Assembly (NCBI GenBank): GCA_965199105.1
Contig: CBDAQO010000002.1
Location: 2,728,001 to 2,792,000 of the forward strand
Source of the DNA: LMUY01 sp965199105
GTDB taxonomy: Bacteria > Pseudomonadota > Alphaproteobacteria > Acetobacterales > Acetobacteraceae
Reading direction: 5' to 3'
Length of the DNA: 64,000 nt
Shown: in pieces, positions 23,368 to 32,095 of the stretch
How the letters are laid out: each line of letters starts with the position of its first letter
Position numbering within the stretch: position 1 is the first letter of the stretch
Position numbers and translations under genes: made by a program
Notes under the pieces: model-generated
Databases searched by the model: none
Told to the model about the DNA's origin: nothing
The model's input: only the letters and a program-made list of their open reading frames with translations

Positions 23368-24810
23368 ATGGTCACCGTTACCTCGTCCGAGTTCAAGGCC
23401 AATGCCCGCACCGCCCTGGGCGACGCCGGCCTGCAAAAGGCGCTCGCCTTCAGCAAGCCGCAGTTCATGGCGCGCCGCACCGCCGCCGTCCAAGCCCTCC
23501 CCGAGTTCGAGCGCCTGCGAGACATTGGCCGCGACATCAAGAACCACGCCCTCGCCAACCTCGATTTCTACCTCGAGACCTACGCCGACAACGTCGCCAA
23601 GTCCGGCGGCCAAGTCCATTGGTGCCCCACCGCCGATGACGCCCGTGCCGCCGTCCTCGCCATCTGCCAGGCCGCCGGCGCCCGCACCGTCACCAAGGGC
23701 AAGTCGATGATCTCCGAGGAACTCGGAATCAACCAGCACCTCGAGCAGAACGGCATCGCCCCCATCGAGACCGACCTCGGCGAATACGTCATCCAGCTCC
23801 GCCAGGAGCACCCAAGCCACATCATCGCCCCAGCCTTCCACCTAAACCGGGAGGACTGGGAGCAATGCTTCCGCGAGATGCACACCGACCTCGCCCCGGA
23901 CCGCCAGTTTACCGAGCGGCGCGACATCCTCACCGAGGCCCGCACCAAGCTGCGCGAGAAGTTCCTGGCCGCCGACGTCGGCATCACCGGCGCCAACTTC
24001 CTCATCGCCGAAACCGGCAGCAGCGTCATCGTCACCAATGAGGGCAACGGTGACCTCACCCAAACTCTGCCCCGGGTCCACATCGTTCTCGCATCCATCG
24101 AGAAATGCGTCCCAACCCTGGAGGACGCCACCAGCCTCCTCCGCCTGCTGGCCCGCTCCGCCACCGGGCAGGACTTCTCCGTCTACACCACTTTCTCCAC
24201 CGGCCCGCGCCGACCCGGCGATCTCGACGGCCCCGAGGAATACCACGTCATCCTGCTCGACGGCGGCCGCTCCGCCATGCTCGGCACCGAGTTCGGTGAC
24301 ATGCTGCGCTGCATCCGGTGCGCCGCATGCCTCAACCACTGCCCGGTCTACGGCGCGGTCGGCGGTCACGCCTATGGCTGGGTCTATCCCGGGCCCATGG
24401 GCAGCGTCCTCACCCCCGCCTTCGTCGGCGTCGACCGGGCCGGCCACCTCCCCAACGCCAGCACGTTCTGCGGCAAGTGCGAGAGCGTCTGCCCGGTCAA
24501 GATCCCCCTCCCCAAGATGATGCGGCATTGGCGGGAACGGGAGTTCGAGCGCCACCTCACCCCCGCGACAATCCGCACCAACCTCTCGCTGTGGGCATGG
24601 TTCGCCCTCCGCCCCGGCCTCTACCGGCGCACCACCAGCCTAGCCATGCGCGCCCTCGGCCTGCTCGGCCGCCGCCGTGGCCACTTCCACACTCTCCCCC
24701 TCGCCACCGGCTGGACCACCGCCCGCGACTTGCCCGCACCCGAGGGCGCCACCTTCTTCGCCCGCTACGCCGCCCAACAGCGCGCCACCGCCGCCCCGCC
24801 CGCCCAATGA
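23368..24810 (+). CDS. lutB: Lactate utilisation protein LutB (iron-sulfur oxidoreductase)
   Basis: A 480-residue LutB/YkgF-type protein of L-lactate oxidation to pyruvate. The N-terminal LUD domain contains GARTVTKGKSMISEELGINQ and GANFLIAETGSSVIVTNEGN. Two 4Fe-4S cluster motifs follow: CIRCAACLNHCPVYG near residue 314 and CGKCESVCPVKIPL near residue 368. The C-terminal part is the LutB tail. The ATG at 23368 has AAGGGAGG upstream. lutC follows with an ATGA overlap. lutA, the third usual subunit, is not adjacent, so the complex must get LutA from elsewhere or work with another dehydrogenase. Confidence 0.92.
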   Translation: MVTVTSSEFKANARTALGDAGLQKALAFSKPQFMARRTAAVQALPEFERLRDIGRDIKNHALANLDFYLETYADNVAKSGGQVHWCPTADDARAAVLAICQAAGARTVTKGKSMISEELGINQHLEQNGIAPIETDLGEYVIQLRQEHPSHIIAPAFHLNREDWEQCFREMHTDLAPDRQFTERRDILTEARTKLREKFLAADVGITGANFLIAETGSSVIVTNEGNGDLTQTLPRVHIVLASIEKCVPTLEDATSLLRLLARSATGQDFSVYTTFSTGPRRPGDLDGPEEYHVILLDGGRSAMLGTEFGDMLRCIRCAACLNHCPVYGAVGGHAYGWVYPGPMGSVLTPAFVGVDRAGHLPNASTFCGKCESVCPVKIPLPKMMRHWREREFERHLTPATIRTNLSLWAWFALRPGLYRRTTSLAMRALGLLGRRRGHFHTLPLATGWTTARDLPAPEGATFFARYAAQQRATAAPPAQ

Positions 24811-25529
24811 CGGCTTCCCTCCAACCCGGCGGCAAGCAGGCCATTCTCGATGCCATCCGCCGCGGCCTCAAGCGCGGTCCGCTCTCGACCGCCGACGCCA
24901 GCCCGCTACTGGATCGCCTCGCCCGCCACCCGCGCCATCTCATCCCCGCCCGCACCGCCATCGCCCGCGCCGAACTGGTGACGCTGCTCATTCACTATAT
25001 AGAGCGTGAATTCGGCACCGTGGACCGCCTGCCCGACGCCGACGCGATACCCGGCGCCCTCGCCACCTACCTCGCCGCCCACAACCTGCCCTCTTCCATC
25101 GCCGTCGCCCCCCATCCCGAATTGCGTGCCATCGACTGGTCGAGTCGGCCTCTCCTCACCCTGCGTGAAGGCCCGGCGCTCGCCTCCGACCATGTCAGCC
25201 TGCAGCACGCATTCGCTGCCATCGCCGAAACCGGCACCCTGATGCTCCCCTCCGCCCTCGATCGCCCCACCACGCTCAACCTGCTGCCCGACACCGCCAT
25301 CGTCGTCCTGCGCGCCAGCCGGGTCGTCGGCCCCTACGAAGCCGCCTGGGACCTACTGCGCAGCGAAGGCCCAATGCCCCGCAACGTCATGCTCGTCACC
25401 GGGCCATCCCGGTCGGCCGACATCGAGCAAACCCTCGAGCTCGGTGCCCACGGCCCGCGCCGCCTCCACGTGTTGCTGATCGAAGACGACGCCGCTGCCC
25501 GCCAATCCCACTCCACCGGCACCGCCTGA
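24807..25529 (+). CDS. lutC: Lactate utilisation protein LutC
   Basis: A 240-residue LUD-domain protein. Typical elements are the N-terminal AILDAIRRGLKRGPL, the central VSLQHAFAAIAETGTLMLPS and the C-terminal NVMLVTGPSRSADIEQTLEL followed by GAHGPRRLHVLL, which are conserved in LutC/YkgG. It lacks cysteine clusters, as expected. The start overlaps the lutB stop (ATGA), indicating translational coupling. It probably forms the cytoplasmic lactate-oxidising complex with LutB. Confidence 0.92.
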   Translation: MTASLQPGGKQAILDAIRRGLKRGPLSTADASPLLDRLARHPRHLIPARTAIARAELVTLLIHYIEREFGTVDRLPDADAIPGALATYLAAHNLPSSIAVAPHPELRAIDWSSRPLLTLREGPALASDHVSLQHAFAAIAETGTLMLPSALDRPTTLNLLPDTAIVVLRASRVVGPYEAAWDLLRSEGPMPRNVMLVTGPSRSADIEQTLELGAHGPRRLHVLLIEDDAAARQSHSTGTA

Positions 25530-25614
25530 TCACCTCGCAGCCACGCAGCCCCACGCCGCGCCAGCCCAGCCGCGTCGCGCGCCCCCACCAACATCCCCTT
25601 CGGAACAGCTCGAC

Positions 25615-26145
25615 ATGGCGCGCCGAACCCTCACTGAGGCGGATGTAGACGCCTGGTTTGATTACGCCCGCCACATAACCGTCCTCTCCGGCCGCCCGCC
25701 GCTCCCCACCCAGCCTGCTACCGTCCTCCCGCCGCGACTCGCCCGAACCCCGCCGCCGTCGCCACCGATCCCCGCCCGCAAGCTGCCGCTCCCCCCCGTG
25801 GCTGTCGGCGAGCGCCCGTCCGGCATCGACGATGGGTCGTGGACCCGCTTCCGCACCGGCAAGCTGCGCCCCGACCGGACGCTTGACCTCCACAGCCATA
25901 CGGCGCAACGCGCCTTCCACGCCCTGCAAAGCTTTCTCCACCAGGCCCAGGCGCAACGGTTGCGATGCGTCGAAATCATCACCGGCCGCGGCAGTGCCGA
26001 AGCCGGTGGGGTCCTCCGCCGCGAGGTGCCGCTGTGGCTCAACTTGCCGGCATTGCACCCCTACGTCCTGGCAATGGCGCATCCTCACGCCGCCAACACC
26101 GGCTCGATCCGCATCCTACTCCGGCGCATCCGCGACCAGACATGA
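25615..26145 (+). CDS. Smr/MutS2-family domain protein
   Basis: A 176-residue protein. The N-terminal ~80 residues are proline-rich and probably disordered; the C-terminal half is an Smr domain with the LDLH motif (RTLDLHSHTAQRAFHALQSF) and the loop EIITGRGSAEAGGVLRREVP, where canonical proteins have HGKG/TGRG. Stand-alone Smr proteins are nucleases acting on nucleic-acid or collided-ribosome substrates in the families studied. ATG at 25615, 85 bases after lutC. In many alphaproteobacteria a similar protein follows the MltA gene; that is not the case here. Confidence 0.82.
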   Translation: MARRTLTEADVDAWFDYARHITVLSGRPPLPTQPATVLPPRLARTPPPSPPIPARKLPLPPVAVGERPSGIDDGSWTRFRTGKLRPDRTLDLHSHTAQRAFHALQSFLHQAQAQRLRCVEIITGRGSAEAGGVLRREVPLWLNLPALHPYVLAMAHPHAANTGSIRILLRRIRDQT

Positions 26146-26365
26146 GCTGAAGCACGACAAGCCCAAAAGCATCGTGCTGTAGCGGATCCACACCCTCGGT
26201 CGGCCTCGCCCGCGACCGCGCCTCCTTGGCAACCCTTCCTTAACCTTCCCCCGATACAATCCAGTCCAGAACGCCAATCGGCTAAAGGCTGCGGCAAAAA
26301 ACGGCCGCTTACCATTGCCACCGTGCCAAGCCACGGCGGTGCCCCTTGTATAAAGGTGCAAAACT
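26146..26365 (+). other. 220-base leader of the exopolysaccharide cluster
   Basis: No gene is seen. A weak TTGTATAAAGG patch lies just before the first exopolysaccharide gene and includes its ribosome-binding site (AAAGGTG). No clear terminator was found for the upstream Smr gene. Confidence 0.35.
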
Positions 26366-27646
26366 ATGCGTGTCGCGATCGTCCATGACTGGCTCTACGT
26401 GCTTGGCGGAGCCGAAAAAGTCTTGAGCGCCATGTTCCGTTGCTTTCCCTCGGCCGACCTGTTCACATTGTTCGACGCGCTTTCGCCAGAAGACCGCGCG
26501 AAAGCCGGCCTGCCGAAGAGCCAGTCCACCTTCCTCCAACACCTGCCCGGCATCAACCGCAGGCATCGGTCGTACCTGCCGCTCATGCCGCTCGCCATCG
26601 AGCAGCTCGACCTGTCCGGCTACGATCTCGTGCTGTCGAGCAGCCACGCGGTGGCCAAGGGCGTCATCACCGGCGCCGACCAGCTCCATATCTCCTATGT
26701 GCACTCGCCCATGCGTTACGCTTGGGATTTGCAGCATCAATGCCTGCGCGAAGCGCGGCTGGACCATGGCGTCAAAGGCTGGATCGCCCGTTACATCCTG
26801 TTCAAAATGCGCCTGTGGGACACGCGAACCGCGGCCGGCGTTGATGCCTATCTCGCTAACTCGCATTTCGTCGGCCGCCGCATCCGCAAGGTCTACGGCC
26901 GTGAGTCGACCGTCATACACCCACCGGTGGACGTCCCCGCGGCGCTGCCAGCACCCGTCACGCCCGCGAGCCTGGGGTACTACAACGGCTTCTTCTTAGC
27001 CGCCTCTCGCCTCGTTCCATACAAGAACATCCTCGCCATCGTGCAAGCTTTCGCCAGCATGCCGGACAAGCAGCTTGTCGTCGCCGGCACCGGACCGGAG
27101 CTGGAGCGGCTGAAAGCAGTTGGCGCCCCCAACGTGCAGTTCGTCGGCTTCGTCCCGGACCAGGAGCTCCGCGCCCTGATGCGCGCCGCAAAGGCCTTCG
27201 TCTTCGCCGCCGAAGAAGACTTCGGGATCATCCCAGTCGAAGTCCAAGGCGAGGGCACGCCGGTCATCGCCCTCGGCCGCGGCGGCGCACGTGAGACAGT
27301 CCTCACCGAAGGGCCAAGCCCGACCGGGATGTTCTTCGAGCGCTCCGAGCCGGTCTGCATCGCAGCCGCCGTCACGCGCTTCGAGCAGGACAGCCATATG
27401 TTCAGCCGCGTAGCCTGCCACAACCACGCCCGACAGTTCGAGACATCGCGGTTCGAACACGCGCTGACAAGCTTCGTTCAGTCACAGCATAGCCTATTCC
27501 GGGCGCGGCTGAGCTCCGGCATGGCCTCGCGAGACGTCGCGCCAGCTAAATCCTGGTCGCCCCTCCAGGACGAGCCAGATCGCGTCCCCTCCGAACTCGC
27601 CCTGAGTAAGACCTATCAAACCACAGTTAGCGAAGAGGCAGCCTGA
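26366..27646 (+). CDS. GT4-family glycosyltransferase (WbaZ-like)
   Basis: A 426-residue retaining GT-B glycosyltransferase. The N-terminus MRVAIVHDWLYVLGGAEKVL and the block YDLVLSSSHAVAKGVITGAD, then ISYVHSPMRYAWDLQHQCL, are characteristic of WbaZ-type mannosyl/galactosyl transferases. The C-terminal donor domain has FLAASRLVPYKNILAIVQAF, the AEEDFGIIPVEVQGEGTPVI block with the catalytic-type Glu pair, and ALGRGGARETV. It acts on a lipid-linked or nucleotide-sugar step of surface polysaccharide. The last ~40 residues are extra. Its stop overlaps the next start by one base (TGATG). Confidence 0.88.
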   Translation: MRVAIVHDWLYVLGGAEKVLSAMFRCFPSADLFTLFDALSPEDRAKAGLPKSQSTFLQHLPGINRRHRSYLPLMPLAIEQLDLSGYDLVLSSSHAVAKGVITGADQLHISYVHSPMRYAWDLQHQCLREARLDHGVKGWIARYILFKMRLWDTRTAAGVDAYLANSHFVGRRIRKVYGRESTVIHPPVDVPAALPAPVTPASLGYYNGFFLAASRLVPYKNILAIVQAFASMPDKQLVVAGTGPELERLKAVGAPNVQFVGFVPDQELRALMRAAKAFVFAAEEDFGIIPVEVQGEGTPVIALGRGGARETVLTEGPSPTGMFFERSEPVCIAAAVTRFEQDSHMFSRVACHNHARQFETSRFEHALTSFVQSQHSLFRARLSSGMASRDVAPAKSWSPLQDEPDRVPSELALSKTYQTTVSEEAA

Positions 27647-29868
27647 TGGACCTCGTTCCACACAGCAACGAATCGGGCTTGGTGCCACAGCGCCCGGCCG
27701 AGACGACGCTTTACGACAGACCCTACGCCCTCAATCTTCCAAGGGAAGAAGAGGCTGGCCTGTTCGCGCGGCTTCGCCGGCAAAAGCTCACCTTCTGCCT
27801 AGCCTTCTCAACGGCTCTGGCGCTGGTTGCAACCGCCTACATTGCCTTGCCGCCAGTCTACAAGGCCGAGGCGCTGCTAACCGTGGCCCCAACGGACGCT
27901 GTGCTCGCTTCGTTGCAACCAACCGACTCCCGCCAACTCACGGTCGGTGACACGGCAGACCTCGAAAGCCAGTCAATCGTGCTGTCCTCACCCATGCTGC
28001 TGCGGCAGGTCATGGCTCAGAGCCAAGTCGCAAGCGCTCTCTTGCGTGAGTGCAACGCGAGCGTCCCTCCCGCCTGGAAGCGCACGATCAAGGCTTGGCT
28101 GAGCAAGAAACCTGCTCGCTCCTGCGCCGAGCAACTCGCCGACGAGACCACGACGGTCGAAAGCCTGCGCAGCCGCGTGGCCGTCGGCGTCAGTGGTCGA
28201 TCCCGTGTCCTTGCCGTCTCCTTCAGCTCACCCCTCGCGGACGTGGCACAGACGGTCACCAACGCCATCGTTCAGACGTACCTCGCATCCCGCGTCGAAG
28301 AGAAACTGCAGCCCCGCAACGAGGCTATCACCTGGTTGACCGAGGAAACGCAGCGCACCGCCGACCGCCTGAAGCAGACCGAAGTCCAGATCGGGACGTC
28401 GCTGCACAGCAACGGCGTCGTCAAAGGGCAGCTCGCTCCCATCGCGTCCGAGCAGCTCACCGGCCTCACGCAGCAAGTCGCCATCGCCGAAGCCGAACGC
28501 GCCGCCGCCGCCGGGCGCATGCAGCAGGCGTTGATCAGCGGCGGAGCCACTACCGGCGTCCTGGACGACCGCACCGTCAACGACGCCAAGCAACAGCTCG
28601 CGACCGTGAATTCGCAAATCGCGCAGCTATCGTCACGCTACGGCTCGGCCTACCCGCCGCTTGCCGACCTTCAACAACAGCGCCGCGCCCTCGAGCATGC
28701 GGTCGCGGGTGACACCGCCGTCGTGACGCATAGCGCCATGGCCGATTACCAGGCTGCCAACAGCCGTGTCGCCGCGATCCAAAGCCAGATCAACGACCTG
28801 AAGAAAGAAGTGCGCGGCAACGACGACGCCACCACGGAGGTGGCCGCGCTCGAGCGAAGCCTCGCAACCGATCGGGAGCTCTACGTCGACCTTACCAAAA
28901 GCTTGAACCAACTCGAAACCGACCGCCGCCTCCTGACTCCCAACGCCAAGCTCGTCAGCCTTGCCGAGGAGCCACAGAGCGTCGCCTTCCCCAAGCTCTC
29001 GACCTTCAGCCTGGCCGGACTTCTCTTGGCACTAGGGTTTGGCGGCGTCGCTGCCCTCTTCCGGGATCGTGCGGACCGAACCGTGCGGACGGTCGGCGGC
29101 CTGCAAAGCGCGGCTCAACTGCGCGTCCTGGCGCGCGTGCCGTATGTGCCCAACCTCGGCCGCGCCGGCGCCAAGCTCACCAAGCGCATCGCCACGCCAT
29201 CGGCTTTCCAGGAGGCCATCCGGAGGCTCTACGCCGAATGCTTACTGGTGCCGGGTCGCAACACCGACGGTGACCGGCGCCAGCGCAGTCTTCTCGTCAC
29301 CTCGTCCAACCGTGGCGAAGGCAAAACCTTCATCACCCTCGCTCTCGCCCATTTCGCGGCAGCAGCCGGCAAGCGGGTTCTCGTCCTGGAGTGCGACCTA
29401 CGCCAGCCGAGCGCTGCCCGCAGCCTGTCCCTGCCGTCGCAATGGGGCGTGAGCGAGGTCCTGCGCGGCCAAGTCTCGCCCGAGGAGGCAGTGACGTCGG
29501 CGCAATGCCCGGGCGTCGATATCATGCTGTCGGGTAAGCCCGCCATGAACTCCGCCGAACTGCTCGGCAGTGCCCGCATGAGGATGCTGCTGACCTGGGC
29601 GACCGCCCGCTATGACCTTGTGCTCATCGACACGCCACCCTCACAGGTCCTGCCAGACGCACGCATCCTCGCCGCGGCGGTGGACGGTATCCTGTTCTGC
29701 ACACGATGGGGCAAGTCAGACATTTCGGCCGTCCAGCGTGGCGTGCGCGAGCTGGTGGCTGTCGGCGGCCATCTGCACGGCCTCGTGCTCGACGGCATCC
29801 AGCCTGCGCGTTATCGCCTCTACGATCGGGAGGGTCTTGAGTCAGGCGGCTACCTTGCCCTCCGCTGA
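27646..29868 (+). CDS. Exopolysaccharide chain-length regulator / BY-kinase (Wzz-Wzc-like)
   Basis: A 740-residue inner-membrane protein. A Wzz domain with a first transmembrane segment (TFCLAFSTALALVATAYIAL) is followed by a long periplasmic coiled coil (~residues 180-430). A second transmembrane segment (LSTFSLAGLLLALGFGGVAA) leads to a cytoplasmic bacterial tyrosine kinase: Walker A SNRGEGKTFITLALAHF near residue 555, Walker A' VLVLECDLRQPSAAR, Walker B DLVLIDTPPSQV. The C-terminus has three Tyr (RYRLYDREGL, GGYLALR), fewer than in classical Wzc, so autophosphorylation control may be simple. It sets polymer length with the Wzy-like protein downstream. Confidence 0.9.
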   Translation: MDLVPHSNESGLVPQRPAETTLYDRPYALNLPREEEAGLFARLRRQKLTFCLAFSTALALVATAYIALPPVYKAEALLTVAPTDAVLASLQPTDSRQLTVGDTADLESQSIVLSSPMLLRQVMAQSQVASALLRECNASVPPAWKRTIKAWLSKKPARSCAEQLADETTTVESLRSRVAVGVSGRSRVLAVSFSSPLADVAQTVTNAIVQTYLASRVEEKLQPRNEAITWLTEETQRTADRLKQTEVQIGTSLHSNGVVKGQLAPIASEQLTGLTQQVAIAEAERAAAAGRMQQALISGGATTGVLDDRTVNDAKQQLATVNSQIAQLSSRYGSAYPPLADLQQQRRALEHAVAGDTAVVTHSAMADYQAANSRVAAIQSQINDLKKEVRGNDDATTEVAALERSLATDRELYVDLTKSLNQLETDRRLLTPNAKLVSLAEEPQSVAFPKLSTFSLAGLLLALGFGGVAALFRDRADRTVRTVGGLQSAAQLRVLARVPYVPNLGRAGAKLTKRIATPSAFQEAIRRLYAECLLVPGRNTDGDRRQRSLLVTSSNRGEGKTFITLALAHFAAAAGKRVLVLECDLRQPSAARSLSLPSQWGVSEVLRGQVSPEEAVTSAQCPGVDIMLSGKPAMNSAELLGSARMRMLLTWATARYDLVLIDTPPSQVLPDARILAAAVDGILFCTRWGKSDISAVQRGVRELVAVGGHLHGLVLDGIQPARYRLYDREGLESGGYLALR

Positions 29869-29884
29869 GCAAGGCAGCGCTCTC

Positions 29885-31372
29885 ATGGCCGTTCCCAGCC
29901 CCGTGCTGTACAGCCCAAGCCGCACCGATCCATATCAGGGCGTCGTCACCCGCAGGCGGGCGAGCCACCTCGGCGACTACGGCCCGGTGGTCTCGCTGCT
30001 CCTCATCACAGGCCTGCTGGCCCAGTACGGGATTGGCATCACTCGGCTACTATTCGTCGTGGCTTGCCTCGGTGTCGCCGTCCGAGCTTACCAGCGCGGC
30101 GGCTTTGCGCTGCACGTCCAAGTTGTCGTGCCAATGTTCGTCTTTGCGCCGCTCCTGCGCCGCATCCTCGATCTCCACACCGGCTACGACCCCAGCGGCA
30201 GCATGCTGGTCGGCCCCTTACTGGCGCTGACCGCCGTCTTCCCCGAACTCGCCCGCATCGTCTCGCGCCGAAGTGCATCCGGCTCGACGCTGCTGCCCTA
30301 TGCCATCGCCCTGGCCTGCCTGACCTACGGTTGGGCCATCACCGCATTCCAAGGCGATTTCCTCCAGAGCACCACGACAGCCGCCAAATACGTCATCCCC
30401 ATGCTTTACTGCGTCTGCCTCATCCTTGCTCCACAGCAGAGTGCCGGCGTGCTGGAAGCCGTCGCCAAGGCGTTCCTCGTCGTAAGCCCGATCATGGGCC
30501 TATACGGCATCTTCCAACACCTGAACCCCCAACCCTGGGACCAGTTCTGGATGATCTCCTCCAAGATCGACTCGATCGGCCTTCCTGAGCCAGGAAAGGT
30601 GCGCGTGTTCGGCACAATGAACTCACCAGTGAGCTTTGCCGCCTACGCGACCTGCGGATTGCTGCTCTTCACCTTCGTGCGAAGCAAAGCCCTGCCACGC
30701 TTCCTCGTGCCCGTCATCGCCATCCTGCCACTCTCTCTAGCCCTACTTCTAACGGGCGTCCGCACCGCCTGGATCAGCGCATTCATCTCCATACTGGTCT
30801 GTCTCTACTTCAAGAAGACACGGAAGACCGCCATGGTGCTGCTGATCTGCCTTGCCGCCGGCGTCACATTCGCCCTCCTATTCACATCCTTTGGCGCCGT
30901 CATCGGCAGCCGCCTCGATAGCCTCAACTCCAACGTCTCAGACGACGGCAGCGGCAGCGCCCGTATCGACGACTACCTCCACGTCTTTGGCGGCGACAGC
31001 CGCTACCAGTTCGGCGTGGGGCTCGGTGGCCAAACCGACAGCACCATGAACGCGTTGGATGGTCTGCTCCTCTCCTCAGGCGTCGAAATGGGCACCGTCT
31101 TCGGCCTGCTCTACACCTTCGCGGTGCTCTGCGCTGGCGTGCAAGCCGTCCTGCGCGTCGACCGATCCGGCGATACGATGCGGCTGGTGAGCTGCGCCCT
31201 CGTGGTCGGCAGCCTGGCCATCTTCCTGCTCACCAACATCGCCATCGGCGAGATCGGCTTCCTGTTCTGGATGCTGGTCGGGGCCCTGACAAGCGAAACA
31301 CCTGCCGCAACGCGCCTCAAGGCCGCTAGCTCAGCACGATCCCGCCATCCACGTTCAGCGTCTGCCCCGTAA
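29885..31372 (+). CDS. O-antigen / exopolysaccharide polymerase-ligase (Wzy/WaaL-like)
   Basis: About 495 residues with roughly 10-12 hydrophobic segments (for example VVSLLLITGLLAQYGIGITR, FLVPVIAILPLSLALLLTGV) and a large periplasmic loop containing YGIFQHLNPQPWDQFWMISS and RVFGTMNSPVSFAAY. The segment LLTGVRTAWISAFISILVCL carries the arginine typical of the O-antigen ligase fold. It follows the BY-kinase by 16 bases and completes the three-gene cluster. The ATG at 29885 fits; the longer frame overlaps the kinase. The last 46 bases overlap the converging SDR gene. Confidence 0.85.
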   Translation: MAVPSPVLYSPSRTDPYQGVVTRRRASHLGDYGPVVSLLLITGLLAQYGIGITRLLFVVACLGVAVRAYQRGGFALHVQVVVPMFVFAPLLRRILDLHTGYDPSGSMLVGPLLALTAVFPELARIVSRRSASGSTLLPYAIALACLTYGWAITAFQGDFLQSTTTAAKYVIPMLYCVCLILAPQQSAGVLEAVAKAFLVVSPIMGLYGIFQHLNPQPWDQFWMISSKIDSIGLPEPGKVRVFGTMNSPVSFAAYATCGLLLFTFVRSKALPRFLVPVIAILPLSLALLLTGVRTAWISAFISILVCLYFKKTRKTAMVLLICLAAGVTFALLFTSFGAVIGSRLDSLNSNVSDDGSGSARIDDYLHVFGGDSRYQFGVGLGGQTDSTMNALDGLLLSSGVEMGTVFGLLYTFAVLCAGVQAVLRVDRSGDTMRLVSCALVVGSLAIFLLTNIAIGEIGFLFWMLVGALTSETPAATRLKAASSARSRHPRSASAP

Positions 31373-32084
31373 CGAAGGCGGACGCATCGGAGGCAAGAAA
31401 CACCGCTGGCCCAGCCACATCCTCCGGCTGACCCAACCGAGCGAGCGCCGTCTTGCGGACCCATTGGTCCCGGATTTCGGGAACCTCGAGGTTGGTGCGC
31501 CCCATGTCAGTGACGATGATGCCGGGGCAGAGGCAGTTTGCGGTGATCCCGAACGGGCCCACCTCTTGCGCCAACACGCGGGTAAAACCCATCACCGCCG
31601 CCTTCGACGCCGAGTAGTGCGCCTGCTCCGGCGCGCCGTGCTTGCCGCCGATCGATGCGATGTTGACGATGCGGCCGTAGCGCCGCTCGCGCATATGCGG
31701 CAATAACGCTTGCGTGACCAGGAAGGTCCCCTTCGCGTTCACCGCCATAACCCGCTCCCACACCTCCTCGTCGAGCGTCTCGACCGGGCTGGTAATGAGG
31801 ATGCCGGCATTGTTCACCACCGCATCCACCTGCCCCGCGGCCGCAATGGCCTGCGTCACCATGGCCGTTACTTCAACCTTGCTGGAGACGTCCGCGGTGA
31901 ACAAATGCGCGGCCCGGCCGAGCGCCCCGGCTTCGCTCCGCACGCTCTCCAACGCCGCGCGCTGCTGCGGGACGTCGGTCAGCGCCAGGTCGAACCCGGC
32001 TTCTGCCAGCCCCAGCGCGATGGCGCGGCCGATACCTCGGCTTGCCCCCGTCACCAAGGCCACCCGGCGCATTGACTCCGGCAT
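31326..32084 (-). CDS. SDR-family oxidoreductase, last gene of the catabolic operon
   Basis: A 252-residue classical short-chain dehydrogenase: nucleotide-binding TGASRGIGRAIALGLAEAGF, VVNNAGILITSPVETLDEEV, catalytic Ser in VNIASIGGKHG and YSASKAAVMGFTRVLAQEVG (Tyr-xxx-Lys), and a typical C-terminus (FVTGQTLNVDGGIVLS). An Asp (ALTDVPQQR) after the second strand favours NAD+. It probably oxidises the polyol or sugar brought in by the ABC importer encoded upstream. ATG at 32084 with GGGAGGA upstream, 11 bases after the permease stop. The substrate cannot be read from sequence. Confidence 0.88.
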   Translation of the reverse strand: MPESMRRVALVTGASRGIGRAIALGLAEAGFDLALTDVPQQRAALESVRSEAGALGRAAHLFTADVSSKVEVTAMVTQAIAAAGQVDAVVNNAGILITSPVETLDEEVWERVMAVNAKGTFLVTQALLPHMRERRYGRIVNIASIGGKHGAPEQAHYSASKAAVMGFTRVLAQEVGPFGITANCLCPGIIVTDMGRTNLEVPEIRDQWVRKTALARLGQPEDVAGPAVFLASDASAFVTGQTLNVDGGIVLS

Positions 32085-32095
32085 GGTATTCCTCC

